DNA from: Bradyrhizobium sp. OK095
Lineage (GTDB): Bacteria > Pseudomonadota > Alphaproteobacteria > Rhizobiales > Xanthobacteraceae
Direction: 5' to 3'
Assembly: GCF_900109945.1 (NCBI RefSeq)
Contig: NZ_FOBX01000008.1
Coordinates: forward strand, 248,001 to 312,000
Length of the DNA stretch: 64,000 nucleotides
The notes beneath the pieces are model-generated. The model was not told where the DNA came from and searched no databases. It was given only the letters and a program-made list of their open reading frames with translations. Position 1 is the stretch's first letter. Each line of letters opens with the position of its first letter. Positions 8,381 to 18,500 of this stretch are shown in pieces. The position numbers and the translations under genes were made by a program.

Positions 8381-8758
8381 TTGATCGGTGCCGACATGGA
8401 TCGATTGAAGCTCTCGCTGAGATATGCGCTGCTGGCGGCGCCAATCGTGCTGACGACTGGAAACGCCCTCGGGCGCGACGATGGCCGCTACACCAACTCA
8501 GCCCTAAAACCCTGGTTCGACAGTCTGCGCAGCCATCTCGGCCCGTGCTGCTCCGACGCCGACGGATTTGCCGTCTCGGATCCCGATTGGGAATCGCATG
8601 ATGGGCACTATCGTGTGCGTCTGGACGGGCAATGGGTGGATGTGCCGGATGACGCCGTGATCACCGAGCCGAACCGGGCGGGGCGCACCATGGTTTGGCC
8701 GGTGAAGACCGCGTTCGGGATTGCGATCCGCTGCTTCATGCCGGGCAGCATGATCTGA
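8381..8758 (+). CDS. Small exported hypothetical protein
   Basis: A 125-residue product with an N-terminal hydrophobic segment (LRYALLAAPIVLTTGNALG) that looks like a signal peptide. The mature part contains GPCCSDADG, DWESHDGHYRVRLDG and WVDVPDDAV, a pattern I recall from conserved secreted proteins of Bradyrhizobium. A TTG start at 8381 has GGAGG at 8369-8373 seven bases upstream; ATG 8396 has no such site, so I prefer TTG. The paired cysteines suggest a disulphide or metal site. Function unknown. Confidence 0.72.
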   Translation: MIGADMDRLKLSLRYALLAAPIVLTTGNALGRDDGRYTNSALKPWFDSLRSHLGPCCSDADGFAVSDPDWESHDGHYRVRLDGQWVDVPDDAVITEPNRAGRTMVWPVKTAFGIAIRCFMPGSMI

Positions 8759-8770
8759 TTCCGGCCGGCG

Positions 8771-9079
8771 TCACCGCTTGCTGGATTTGCGCTTCGGCGA
8801 TTTCCTGACAGTCTTCTTGGCTGTCTTCTTCTTGGCTGTCTTCTTCTTGGCTGTCTTCTTCTTGGATGCCGCGCGCTTGGCCGCCTTCTTCGGGACTTTC
8901 TTGCCCTTCTTGCGCGCCTCCGACAGGCCGATCGCGATCGCCTGCTTGCGGCTCTTCACGCGTCCACCGCGACTGCCGGGCCCGCTCTTCGCAGTGCCTT
9001 TCTTGTAACGGCGCATCTCGCGCTCGACATCGCTGCCGACGCTGCGCGCGTAGCGGCGCTTTGTTGTCTTGCGTGCCAT
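8771..9079 (-). CDS. DUF6496-type basic small protein with Lys-rich tail
   Basis: The 102-residue protein begins MARKTTKRRY and contains GSDVEREMRRYKKGT and KSRKQAIAIGLSEARKKG, the core of DUF6496. The last 35 residues are a histone-H1-like tail with three KKTAK repeats encoded by near-identical 15-base units. It is strongly basic and may bind nucleic acid. I chose ATG 9079 (SD GGGAGAG) over the longer frame. An EcfG-type promoter ends 29 bases upstream (9108-9132), so stress induction is likely. Confidence 0.8.
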   Translation of the reverse strand: MARKTTKRRYARSVGSDVEREMRRYKKGTAKSGPGSRGGRVKSRKQAIAIGLSEARKKGKKVPKKAAKRAASKKKTAKKKTAKKKTAKKTVRKSPKRKSSKR

Positions 9080-9107
9080 CAACTCTCTCCCATGGCCAGG
9101 TGAGAGA

Positions 9108-9132
9108 ACTGCATCGGTTGGGCAACGTTCCA
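9108..9132 (-). promoter_or_regulatory. EcfG-type promoter for the DUF6496 gene
   Basis: On the minus strand GGAAC (9132-9128) and GTT (9110-9108) are separated by 17 bases, fitting the GGAAC-N16/17-cGTT consensus of alphaproteobacterial EcfG sigma factors except for the C. The expected transcript start is about 20 bases before the ATG at 9079. Confidence 0.7.
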
Positions 9133-9152
9133 ACTGCGCCGGCTGCGCTCGT

Positions 9153-9365
9153 TTAGAACGAGTTCGCCAGATCGATCTCGGCCTCGAGCACCTGGATGCG
9201 GCGCGCGGCCTCGGTGGAGGACAGATCCCGATTGTATTGCGCGGGCTGATAGGCTTCCTCGCTCAGCCGCTTCAGCCTCAGCCCTTGCGTCCGCGTCATC
9301 TGCTCGGCGAGGAAAACCTTGGCATCGAGAAAAGTCTTGGCGTCGTATTTACCCTGAACCTGCAT
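9153..9365 (-). CDS. DUF3072 family small protein
   Basis: A 70-residue soluble protein with MTRTQGLRLKRLSEEAYQP in the middle and a C-terminal helix EAARRIQVLEAEIDLANSF, which is the DUF3072 pattern as I know it. Start ATG 9365 has GGAGAGGG as ribosome site. No catalytic motif. Placed among small stress-type genes, but I see no EcfG box before it. Function unknown. Confidence 0.8.
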   Translation of the reverse strand: MQVQGKYDAKTFLDAKVFLAEQMTRTQGLRLKRLSEEAYQPAQYNRDLSSTEAARRIQVLEAEIDLANSF

Positions 9366-9388
9366 CTGCCCTCTCCATTCTGAAATCG

Positions 9389-9427
9389 TGACTTGACTAT
9401 ATGTTCTTATTTTGTTCTAACAAGTCA
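9389..9427. promoter_or_regulatory. Inverted repeat in the divergent promoter region
   Basis: TGACTTG (9389-9395) and CAAGTCA (9421-9427) form a perfect 7-bp inverted repeat around an AT-rich stretch with a possible -35 TTGACT (9393-9398). The right arm ends on the A of the ATG at 9427. It lies between divergent small genes and could be an operator. Confidence 0.4.
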
Positions 9428-9714
9428 TGGACAACAGAATTAATGAAATTCGACGTAAAATCAGTGCCTTGAGGCTGGAGATGGCCGGTATCGAGGCATT
9501 CGTGCGCGACCTCGTCAATCGCGACCGCGACTGCACAGAAAAGGCCTTGGCGCAGATGGATCTGCGCCAGAAAATCAACCTGCTGATTGGTGAATGGAAG
9601 GCGGCCGGCGGCGGCGATGTGCTGCCTGACGTCCGTGATCGGGTAGGTCTTCGTCCCGTGAAGACACCAGGCAATCAAGTCGGGAATTCCTTGCGCGCAA
9701 TCGCGCGCCGCTGA
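9427..9714 (+). CDS. Small coiled-coil hypothetical protein
   Basis: A 95-residue hydrophilic protein, MDNRINEIRRKISALRLEM at the start, then helices with NRDRDCTEKALAQMDLRQKI. The heptad-like pattern in the first 60 residues suggests a coiled coil. The following gene encodes a similar helical protein five to seventeen bases downstream, so the two are probably cotranscribed. No clear Shine-Dalgarno sequence; the start is possibly near-leaderless. Function unknown. Confidence 0.6.
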   Translation: MDNRINEIRRKISALRLEMAGIEAFVRDLVNRDRDCTEKALAQMDLRQKINLLIGEWKAAGGGDVLPDVRDRVGLRPVKTPGNQVGNSLRAIARR

Positions 9715-9731
9715 GAGCTTTGGGGGCGCGC

Positions 9732-9941
9732 GTGGAGGAAGACCCGGACACGTACCGGATCCTGAGACTGCGCGCCGAGATTCTCGAATTGGGCTCTGCC
9801 ATCCGGCAATTGCAGCGCGAGGGGCTCGACGATGCCGCGGCCCAGCTTCTGATCGCACGCAAGCGCGCGCAACTCGACCATCTGGTGAAGACGACGTCTG
9901 CAGGCAGCCGCCCTGGCATCGTCGACGTCCGACGCAGCTAA
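9732..9941 (+). CDS. Small helical hypothetical protein
   Basis: A 69-residue protein if GTG 9732 is used (SD GGGGG five bases upstream); TTG 9720 is an alternative start adding four residues. It contains DTYRILRLRAEILELGSAI and LLIARKRAQLDHLV, an amphipathic helical pair resembling the preceding product. Likely the second gene of a two-gene unit. No recognised family, no export signal. Confidence 0.6.
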   Translation: MEEDPDTYRILRLRAEILELGSAIRQLQREGLDDAAAQLLIARKRAQLDHLVKTTSAGSRPGIVDVRRS

Positions 9942-9994
9942 AGCGCACGCCGACGATGTGGCGCTATAAGGATTGTACCGAACATCAGAGTAAG

Positions 9995-10018
9995 AAGGCC
10001 CCGCCATGGCGGGGCCTT
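9995..10018. terminator. Bidirectional terminator hairpin
   Basis: AAGGCCCCGC (9995-10004) and GCGGGGCCTT (10009-10018) form a perfect stem around CATG. It sits between convergent genes ending at 9941 and 10037. There is no long T-run on either strand. Confidence 0.75.
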
Positions 10019-10036
10019 CGATGAATGGCAGTGAGC

Positions 10037-10282
10037 TTACTTGGTGTTGCTCATGCCGCTCTTGTTGTTCGTCATGGTGCCGCCCTGATCGGAGCCGGGA
10101 CCGGAACCACCTTGACCAGAGGGATCGGCGCCCTTGGAGGATTTGGTGTTGGCGCCCGTGGTCTGCGACGACGACATCGCCGATCCATGTTTCGCCTTGT
10201 GCGACTTCGCTTGCGCGGCGAACGGGGTGACTGCGAGGCCGGTTGCCAACATCACGGCGAAAGCGAGCTTGGTCGTCTTCAT
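10037..10282 (-). CDS. Small exported Ser/Gly/Thr-rich protein
   Basis: An 81-residue precursor with a clear signal peptide (MKTTKLAFAVMLATGLAVTP, probable cleavage after AQA at residue 25). The mature part is 56 residues, rich in Ser, Gly, Thr, Lys and Asn, with no predicted fold. An EcfG-type promoter lies 39 bases upstream, pointing to stress-induced secretion to the periplasm. Function unknown. Confidence 0.75.
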   Translation of the reverse strand: MKTTKLAFAVMLATGLAVTPFAAQAKSHKAKHGSAMSSSQTTGANTKSSKGADPSGQGGSGPGSDQGGTMTNNKSGMSNTK

Positions 10283-10320
10283 GCGCGGGAACTCCCTGGG
10301 TTAATTTGACGCAGGCAGCC

Positions 10321-10345
10321 AACCGCTGTTCGCCGCGAGAGTTCC
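10321..10345 (-). promoter_or_regulatory. EcfG-type promoter for the small exported protein
   Basis: Minus-strand GGAAC (10345-10341), 17 bases, GTT (10323-10321; preceded by G). Predicted transcript start about 29 bases before the ATG at 10282. Confidence 0.7.
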
Positions 10346-10377
10346 TGACAAAGTCATCACCGTGCTTCACGCGCGAT

Positions 10378-10641
10378 TCAAGATTCCTTGTCTTCGGCGA
10401 GGAGAAACACGACACCCGTGAGTGTCGCCCCGATCGCGAACGTCGTCACCAATGTGAGGACGAAGACGGCTTGGCTTCCGCCGTGATTGAGCAGATTGGC
10501 GACCGCCGGATTGGACAAGATGAGCGCGAGACCGAATGCGAGCCCGAGAGCTGCGCCCATCATCGTATGCGTCACGAGCTTGATGACGCCGGTGGGAGAG
10601 ATCAGGCGCGGTGATTTCTTGGGCGACTTGTTCGCACGCAT
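10378..10641 (-). CDS. Small two-helix membrane protein
   Basis: The 87-residue protein starts at ATG 10641 (SD AAGGG). A basic N-terminus (MRANKSPKKSPR) precedes two hydrophobic segments, roughly residues 33-52 (MMGAALGLAFGLALILSN) and 60-82 (AVFVLTLVTTFAIGATLTGV), so it is an inner-membrane hairpin. A perfect-consensus EcfG promoter sits 27 bases upstream. Function unknown; stress-related membrane proteins of this size are common in rhizobia. Confidence 0.75.
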   Translation of the reverse strand: MRANKSPKKSPRLISPTGVIKLVTHTMMGAALGLAFGLALILSNPAVANLLNHGGSQAVFVLTLVTTFAIGATLTGVVFLLAEDKES

Positions 10642-10667
10642 GGAACCGACCCTTGATTCCGCATGCA

Positions 10668-10692
10668 AACGCGCGCGATGATCCAGGGTTCC
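10668..10692 (-). promoter_or_regulatory. Consensus EcfG promoter
   Basis: Minus-strand GGAAC (10692-10688), 16 bases, CGTT (10671-10668) is an exact match to GGAAC-N16-CGTT. Predicted start of transcription is about 17 bases before the ATG at 10641. Confidence 0.78.
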
Positions 10693-10698
10693 ATCCAC

Positions 10699-11004
10699 AT
10701 GAGGGAATTGTCATCCGCCGCTTCATCCGACGTTCATGCCGGGCTTGCGAGGATGTACGGCATCAACACGGGAACATTGGATATGGGTAAGGTCGTTTTT
10801 CTTTACCGTTCGCTGGCCTATCGCAACGCGGCCGCGGACATGCTGCGCAAGGCGCGCCATCTGCCGCGCGGCGCAGAACGCAGCGCGACACGCCGCTATG
10901 CAAAGGCACTGCGCGACCTCGCCCGGACGGAAGCCTGGCTCGAAGGGCGCATTGCTCGCGAACCGCGGTCGTCGCAGCACATGACGAGGGCGGCGTCCGG
11001 TTAA
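10699..11004 (+). CDS. Small basic hypothetical protein
   Basis: The frame is open from 10663; the conserved-looking part is MGKVVFLYRSLAYRNAAADM and the Arg-rich helix after it. Start is uncertain: ATG 10699 gives 101 residues, ATG 10783 gives 73. Starts before 10693 would overlap the divergent EcfG promoter. Helical, soluble, no known domain. Its stop (11002-11004) overlaps the stop of the convergent kinase gene by three bases. Confidence 0.5.
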   Translation: MRELSSAASSDVHAGLARMYGINTGTLDMGKVVFLYRSLAYRNAAADMLRKARHLPRGAERSATRRYAKALRDLARTEAWLEGRIAREPRSSQHMTRAASG

Positions 11005-12491
11005 CCGGATGCGCGCTGTAACTCGGCGGAGCTGGCGGCGTCGAATTTGTCTTGCGCGGTCGTTGCCGCGGTCTTGCGGGTCAGCGGCACCTCCAGGCGG
11101 CACAGCAGTCCCTCGGCGCGCCAATCGAATTGCGCCTGACCGCCGAGCTGGGACTCGACGCTCGCCAGCAGGCTCCGCGTGCCGAAGCCGCGAGACTTCG
11201 GCGTCCGCACCAGCGGACCGCCGGATTCCTCCCAGCTCAGTGAAAGTTGATCCTCCTCGACCCGCCAGCCGATCGAGAGGCGGCCCGACCGCGTCGAGAG
11301 CGCGCCATATTTGGCCGAGTTGGTGAAAAGCTCGTGCAGCGCCAGCGCGAGCGTCTGGGCGGTCGCCGGCAGCAGCTGCACCTCGGGACCCGTCAGCTTG
11401 ATCTGTCCGCCGAGCGAATAGGGCGCGAGCTCCTCATCGATCAGCTTTGAGAGTTCGGCGCCCTGCCAGCTCGACAGCGACAGGATCGTGTGCACGCGCG
11501 CCAGCGCATTGATGCGCCCCTCGACCGCGTTGACGTAAGCCTTGACCTCGTCGGCACGGGTGAGGCGGACGATCGACTGTGCCAGCGCCAGCGCATTCTT
11601 GGCGCGATGATCGACCTCGCGCGCCAGCAGATTTTGTCGCTCCTCGGCCCGTTTGCGCTCGGTGATATCGACGGTGACGCCGCTCACGCGTATCACGCGG
11701 CCGCTGTCGTCAGCCGTGGCGGCGGCCGTGCCGACACACCAGCGTACATCCCCGTCCGGTCGCACGATGCGGAACTCCGTCTCATAGGCGGGAGTGCCCT
11801 TGCTGAATTCGGCGATGGCCTTGCGCAGCTGATCGACATCGTCGGGATGCAGCAGGGCCTGGACGTTGGCCGGGTTAACCTCGAAGCTCTCGGGGCTCAC
11901 ACCAAAAATGCGGTACTGGCCTTCGTCCCACATCCAGTCGCCGTTGACCCAGTCCCAGTCCCAGGACCCCATCTTGCCGGCAGCGATCGCCATGCTGCGC
12001 CGCTCTTCGCTCTCGCGCAGCTTTGCGGTGGAATTCTCCAGTTCCGCCGTGCGTGCGAGGACGCGGTCCTCGAGATCCTGGTTCAATCGTTCGAGCTCGC
12101 GGGTCTTGCGATAGAGCTCGGCAAACACCTTGACCTTGGCGCGCAGCACCTCCGGTATGACGGGCACCGGCACGTAGTCGACCGCACCCATCTCGTAGCC
12201 ACGCAGGCGGTCGATGTCGCTGACCTGGATCGCCGAGATGAAGATCATCGCGGTCTTCTGGAAGCGCGGGTGCTCGCGGATCATTGCTGCGAGCTCGAAG
12301 CCGTCGAGCTCGGGCATGCAGACGTCGACCAGGATCACCGCGATCTCGGTCTTGAGCAGCACCTCCAGCGCTTCGCGACCGGACGAGGCGATCACGAGGT
12401 TCTCGCCGAGCTCCTTCAAGATCACCTCATAGGCGAGCAGCTTGGCCGGCTGGTCGTCGACGAGGAGGATGTTGACCTTTTCGTGGTCCAT
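11001..12491 (-). CDS. Receiver-PAS-HWE histidine kinase
   Basis: The 496-residue soluble protein has an N-terminal receiver domain (about 5-125; ILLVDDQP, phosphoacceptor Asp in ILVDVCMPELDG), a coiled linker, a PAS domain with PAC tail (about 190-305; GVTVDITERKRAEE) and an HWE-type kinase core: H-box REVDHRAKNALALAQ, N-box ALHELFTNSAKYGA and the WxE motif LSWEESGGP. HWE kinases often feed alphaproteobacterial stress pathways. ATG 12491 lies 13 bases after the stop of the poly-HAMP kinase gene, so the two form an operon, and the receiver probably takes phosphate from that kinase or its partners. Confidence 0.93.
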   Translation of the reverse strand: MDHEKVNILLVDDQPAKLLAYEVILKELGENLVIASSGREALEVLLKTEIAVILVDVCMPELDGFELAAMIREHPRFQKTAMIFISAIQVSDIDRLRGYEMGAVDYVPVPVIPEVLRAKVKVFAELYRKTRELERLNQDLEDRVLARTAELENSTAKLRESEERRSMAIAAGKMGSWDWDWVNGDWMWDEGQYRIFGVSPESFEVNPANVQALLHPDDVDQLRKAIAEFSKGTPAYETEFRIVRPDGDVRWCVGTAAATADDSGRVIRVSGVTVDITERKRAEERQNLLAREVDHRAKNALALAQSIVRLTRADEVKAYVNAVEGRINALARVHTILSLSSWQGAELSKLIDEELAPYSLGGQIKLTGPEVQLLPATAQTLALALHELFTNSAKYGALSTRSGRLSIGWRVEEDQLSLSWEESGGPLVRTPKSRGFGTRSLLASVESQLGGQAQFDWRAEGLLCRLEVPLTRKTAATTAQDKFDAASSAELQRASG

Positions 12492-12504
12492 TCCAGATCC
12501 AAAC

Positions 12505-15500
12505 TCAGCGGTGCAGCCACATGCGGATCGCAAGCAGCAATTGATCGGTGTTGACGGGTTTGGCGAGGTAGTCGGACGCGCCGGCTTCCAGGCACTTCTC
12601 GCGATCGCCCTTCATGGCCTTGGCGGTCAGCGCGATGATCGGCAGGCGCAAGAAGGCCGGGTTCTCCCGGATCACGCCGATGGTCTGATAGCCATCCATC
12701 TGCGGCATCATGATGTCCATCAGCACGATGGCGATTTCCGGATTGGATTCGACCAGCGTCACCGCTTCCCGGCCGGTCGTCGCCGTCAAGACCTTCATGC
12801 CGCGCCGCTCCAGCACGCTCGACAGCGCGAAGATGTTGCGGGCGTCGTCGTCGACCAGCAGGGCGGTCTTGCCGATCAGGTCCTCGTCGGAACTGTTCAG
12901 CTTCTCCAGCATGCGCTGCTTCTCGACCGGCAGTTCCGTGATCACGCGATGCAGGAACAGCGCGGTCTCGTCGAGCAGACGCTCCGGTGACTCCACGCCC
13001 TTGACCACGATGCTGCGGGCCATGGTGTGGAGTTCCGCATCCTCCTCTGCCGAAAGCTCGCGGCCGGTGAAGACCACGACCGGAATGTTGGACAGCGCCT
13101 CGTCATTGCGGATCTGGTCCAGCACCTCGAAGCCGCTCATGTCGGGCAGCCTGAGGTCGAGCACCACGCAATCGCAGGGCGTCTCGCGCAGCGTCGTCAG
13201 CGCGCCGGCGCCGGTGTCCGCCGACACGATCTCGATGTCGTCGTGATGCAGGAGCTCGCGGATCGAGAGCTGCTCGGCCTCGTTGTCCTCGACGATCAGC
13301 AGGCGCTTGCGCCGCGGTCTTGCATATTCCTTGATCTGCGTCAGGGCGGCCGAGACGCCTTCGGTCGTCGTCGGCTTGTTGACGAAGGAGAAGGCGCCGC
13401 GCGCCAGCGCATGCTGACGGTCCTCGTCGAGCGTGATGATCTGCACGGGGATGTGGCGCGTCAGCGGATTGTGCTTGAGCTGGCTCAGCACGGTCCAGCC
13501 CAGCATGTCCGGGAGAAACACATCGAGAGAAACGGCCCGCGGCTGGTATTGCTTGGCAAGCTCCAGCGCCTCCGCGCCGCGGGACGCGACCAGAACCTTG
13601 AAGCCCTTGTCGCGGGCGAGGTCGATTAGAATACGCGCATAATGGGGATCGTCTTCGACGATGAGGAGAATGCTGTCGCCAGGCTCAAGGTTGAGCCGGT
13701 CATCGGGAATCTGCTCGACGACGCGCTGCTCGGGTACGGGCGGTTGCAGTGCGGGCGGCTGGTGCTGAAGCGAAGGCGCAGCGCGTGGCGCGAGCGTCGG
13801 GCCGGAGTATTTCAGCGGCAAATAGAGCGTGAAGGCCGATCCCTTGCTGGGTGCACTACGCAGATGGATCTCGCCGCCGAGCAGGCTCGCGAGCTCGCGG
13901 CTGATCGCGAGACCAAGACCGGTGCCGCCATATTTGCGGCTGGTGCCGGCATCCGCCTGCTGGAACGCCTCGAAGATCAACTTCTGCTTCTCAACGGGAA
14001 TGCCGATGCCGGTGTCGGACACTTCGAACGCGATCACGGCCGGAGCGGAGTTCAGCACCGGGTGATCCGTGCCCCAGCCGCCGACGACCGCGGCGACCTT
14101 CAGGCGCACCTCGCCTTCGGCGGTGAACTTGAAGGCGTTGGAGAGCAGGTTCTTGAGGACCTGTTGCAGGCGCTTGGAGTCGGTGACGATGCTGCGTGCA
14201 AGGTTCGGATCGACCTCGATCTTGAACGACAAATTGCGGTTCTCGGCCTCGTGCCGGAACGGCCGCCCGACGGTTTCCAGCAGGTTCGCGGTCAGGATTT
14301 CCTCGGCGTCAACAGTCACTGTGCCGGACTCGATCTTGGAGAGGTCGAGGATGTCGCTGATGAGATTGAGAAGATCGGTGCCGGCGCCGTGGATGGTACG
14401 GGCGAATTCGACCTGCTTGCCGGTGAGGTTGCCGTCTGGGTTGTCGGTGAGCTGCTGTCCCAGGATCAGGATCGAGTTCAGCGGCGTGCGCAGCTCGTGG
14501 CTCATATTGGCGAGGAATTCGGACTTGTACTTCGAGGTCAGCGCCAGCTCGGTCGCCTTCTCCTCCAGCGCGCGGCGGGCCTGCTCGATTTCCTGGTTCT
14601 TGCGCTCGACCTCGACGTTGCGTTCGGCGAGCTGCTGCGCTTTTTGCTCGAGCTGGTCGTTGGTCTGCTGCAACTCGCGCTGCTGGGTCTGGAGCTCGCC
14701 GGCGAGCTGCTGCGACTGCTTGAGCAGGCCTTCGGTCTGCATCGTCGCTTCGATCGAGTTGAGCACGATGCCGATGGAGTCGGTGAGCTGCTCCAGGAAC
14801 GTCATTTGCGAGGTCGTGAAGGAGGTGAGCGAGGCGAGCTCGATCACCGCCTTGACCTGGCCTTCAAACAGCACCGGCAGCACGACGAGGTTCTTCGGCG
14901 CGACGCGGAACAGCGCCGAGTTGATCGGCACCACGTCGGCGGGAATGTCGGCGATGACGCGCGGACGTCTGTCGAGCGCACACTGGCCGATCAGGCCGTC
15001 GCCGAGCGGCAGCACGCGCTGATACGGATAGACGCCGTCGCCGGCATAGGAGGCGAGCAGCAGAAGCTGCGGACTGTCGTCGCTCTCGACCTGGTAGATC
15101 ACGCCGGTATGGGCGTTCACCAGCGGCGACAATTCGGTCAGCAGCAGCCGTCCGACGGTGGCGAGATCGCGCTGGCCCTGAAGCATGTTGGTGAATTTGG
15201 CAAGGTTGGTCTTCAGCCAGTCCTGCTCGGTGTTCACGTCCGTCGTCAGACGGAGATTCGTGATCATCGTGTTGATGTTGTCTTTCAGTTCGGCGAGCTC
15301 GCCGCGGGCATCGACCTGGATCGACGGGGTGAGGTCGCCCTTGGTCACGGCGGTCGCGACTTCCGCGATCGCGCGCACCTGCGAGGTGAGGTTGGCCGCG
15401 AGCAGGTTGACGTTGCCGGTGAGATCCTTCCAGGTGCCGGCCGCGCCGGGCACGTCGGCCTGACCGCCCAATCGGCCTTCGACGCCGACCTCGCGCGCCA

Positions 15501-18500
15501 CCGACGACACCTGATCGGCGAAGGTCGCGAGCGTCTCGGTCATGTTGTTGATGGTGTCGGCAAGCGCTGCGACCTCGCCCTTCGACTTCACGGTGAGATT
15601 TTGCTTCAAATCACCGTTCGCAACGGCAGTCACCACCTTGACGATGCCGCGGACCTGCTCGGTCAGGTTCGCCGCCATGAAGTTGACGGTGTCGGTGAGG
15701 TCCTTCCAGGTGCCGGCCACACCGGGCACCTGGGCCTGACCGCCGAGCTCGCCTTCGGTGCCGACCTCGCGCGCGACGCGCGTGACTTCGCCGGCGAAGG
15801 CGTTGAGCTGGTCCACCATGGTGTTGATGGTGTTCTTCAGCTCGAGGATTTCGCCCTTCACGTCCACGGTGATTTTTCGCGACAAGTCGCCGCGCGCAAC
15901 GGCCGTGGTGACTTCGGCGATGTTGCGGACCTGGGTAGTGAGGTTCGCTGCCAAGAGGTTGACGTTGTCGGTGAGGTCCTTCCAGGTGCCGCCGACGCCG
16001 GGCACGACGGCCTGACCGCCGAGCCGGCCTTCGGTGCCGACCTCGCGCGCCACGCGCGTCACTTCGGCGGCGAAGGAGCGGAGCTGCTCCACCATGGTGT
16101 TCAAGGTGTCCTTCAGCAGAAGGATTTCGCCACGCACGTCCACCGTGATTTTTTTGGAGAGGTCGCCGCCGGCGATGGCGGTCGCGACCTCGGCGATGTT
16201 GCGGACCTGGGCCGTCAGGTTCGAGGCCATGAAGTTGACGTTGTCGGTGAGGTCCTTCCAGGTGCCGGCCACGCCGGGCACCTCGGCCTGGCCGCCGAGC
16301 TTGCCTTCGGTGCCGACCTCGCGCGCAACGCGCGTCACTTCGCCGGCAAAGCCGTTGAGCTGGTCCACCATGGTGTTGATGGTGTTCTTGAGCTCGAGGA
16401 TTTCGCCCTTCACGTCCACCGTGATTTTTCGCGACAGGTCGCCGCGCGCCACCGCGGTCGTCACTTCGGCGATGTTGCGGACCTGGGCGGTGAGGTTGCC
16501 CGCCATCGAGTTCACGCTGTCGGTGAGGTCCTTCCAGGTGCCGGCGACGCCGGGCACGTTGGCCTGACCGCCGAGGCGGCCTTCGGTGCCGACCTCGCGC
16601 GCCACGCGCGTCACCTCGCCCGCGAAGCGGTTGAGCTGGTCGACCATGGTGTTCAAGGTGTCCTTGAGCTGAAGGATCTCGCCGCGGACGTCCACCGTGA
16701 TCTTGCGCGAGAGGTCGCCGCCGGCGATGGCGGTTGCGACCTCGGCGATGTTGCGGACCTGGGCCGTGAGGTTGCCCGCCATCGAGTTGACGTTGTCGGT
16801 GAGGTCCTTCCATGTGCCGGCGACGCCCGGCACCTGGGCCTGACCGCCGAGCTTGCCCTCGGTACCGACCTCGCGCGCCACGCGCGTGACTTCACCGGCG
16901 AAGGCGTTGAGCTGGTCGACCATGGTGTTGAGCGTCTCCTTCAGCTGAAGGATTTCGCCCGACACGTTCACTGTGATCTTCTTCGACAAATCGCCCTTGG
17001 CGACCGCAGTCGCGACCTCGGCGATGTTGCGGACCTGGCCGGTCAGGTTCGAGGCCATCGAGTTGACCGAGTCCGTCAAGTCTTTCCAGGTGCCGGCGAC
17101 GCCGCGGACCTGGGCCTGACCGCCGAGCTTGCCTTCGGTGCCGACCTCGCGCGCGACGCGCGTCACTTCGCCGGCGAAGGCGTTGAGCTGGTCCACCATC
17201 GTATTGATGGTGTCTTTCAGCTCCAGAATCTCGCCGCGCACGTCCACGGTGATCTTCTTCGACAGATCGCCGCCGGCGACCGCCGTCGTCACCTCGGCGA
17301 TGTTGCGGACCTGCGCGGTCAGGTTCGACGCCATCGAGTTGACGCTTTCCGTCAAATCCTTCCAGGTGCCGGCGACACCGAGCACGTTGGCCTGGCCGCC
17401 CAGCCGTCCTTCGGTGCCGACCTCGCGCGCAACGCGCGTGACTTCGCCGGCAAAGGCGTTGAGCTGGTCCACGCAGGTGTTCAGTGTTTCCTTCAGCTGA
17501 AGGATCTCGCCCGAGACGTTCACGGTGATCTTTTTCGACAAGTCGCCGCCGGCGATGGCGGTGGCGACGTCGGCGATGTTGCGGACCTGCGCGGTCAGGT
17601 TCGACGCCATGAAGTTGACGTTGTCGGTGAGGTCCTTCCAGGTGCCGGCCACACCGGGCACCTGGGCCTGGCCGCCGAGCTTGCCTTCGGTGCCGACCTC
17701 GCGCGCGACGCGCGTCACTTCGGAGGCGAAAGAGTTGAGCTGGTCCACCATCGTGTTGATGGTGTCCTTCAGCTCCAGGATTTCGCCGCGCACGTCCACG
17801 GTGATCTTGCGCGAGAGGTCGCCGCGCGCGACGGCGGTGGTGACGTTGGCGATATTGCGGACCTGTGCGGTGAGGTTGCCGCACATCGCGTTGACGCTAT
17901 CGGTGAGGTCTTTCCAGGTGCCGGCGACGCCCGGCACGATGGCCTGTCCGCCGAGCTTGCCGTCGGTGCCGACCTCGCGGGCGACGCGGGTCACTTCGGA
18001 GGCGAAGGAGCGGAGCTGGTCCACCATCGTGTTGATGGCTTCCTTGAGCTGAAGGATCTCGCCGCGGACGTCGACGGTGATCTTCTTGGACAAGTCGCCG
18101 TTCGCCACCGCGATCGTCACCTCGGCGATGTTGCGAACCTGGTTGGTCAAATTATTCGCCATCGAGTTGACGCTCTCGGTCAAATCTTTCCAGACGCCGG
18201 TCACCTCAGGCACCTGGGCCTGGCCGCCGAGCTTGCCCTCGGTGCCGACCTCGCGCGCGACGCGCGTCACCTCGGAGGTGAACACACCGAGCTGCTTGAT
18301 CATGGTGTTGACGATGGTCGCCGATTGCAGGAATTCGCCGCGCAGCGGGCGGCCGTCGACGTCGAGCTTGACGGTCTGGAGCAGGTCGCCTTGCGCCACG
18401 GCCGCGACCGCGCGCGTCACTTCGCGCGTCGGCCAGAGCAGATCGTCGATCAATGTGTTGACGGAGCCTTCCATGTCGGCCCAGGAGCCGGAGGCGAGGC

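Noticed and set aside
15237..18275. Regular repeats that might suggest a CRISPR array
   Set aside because: Units are 276 bases, contiguous, in frame and encode HAMP domains; there are no spacers and no cas genes.
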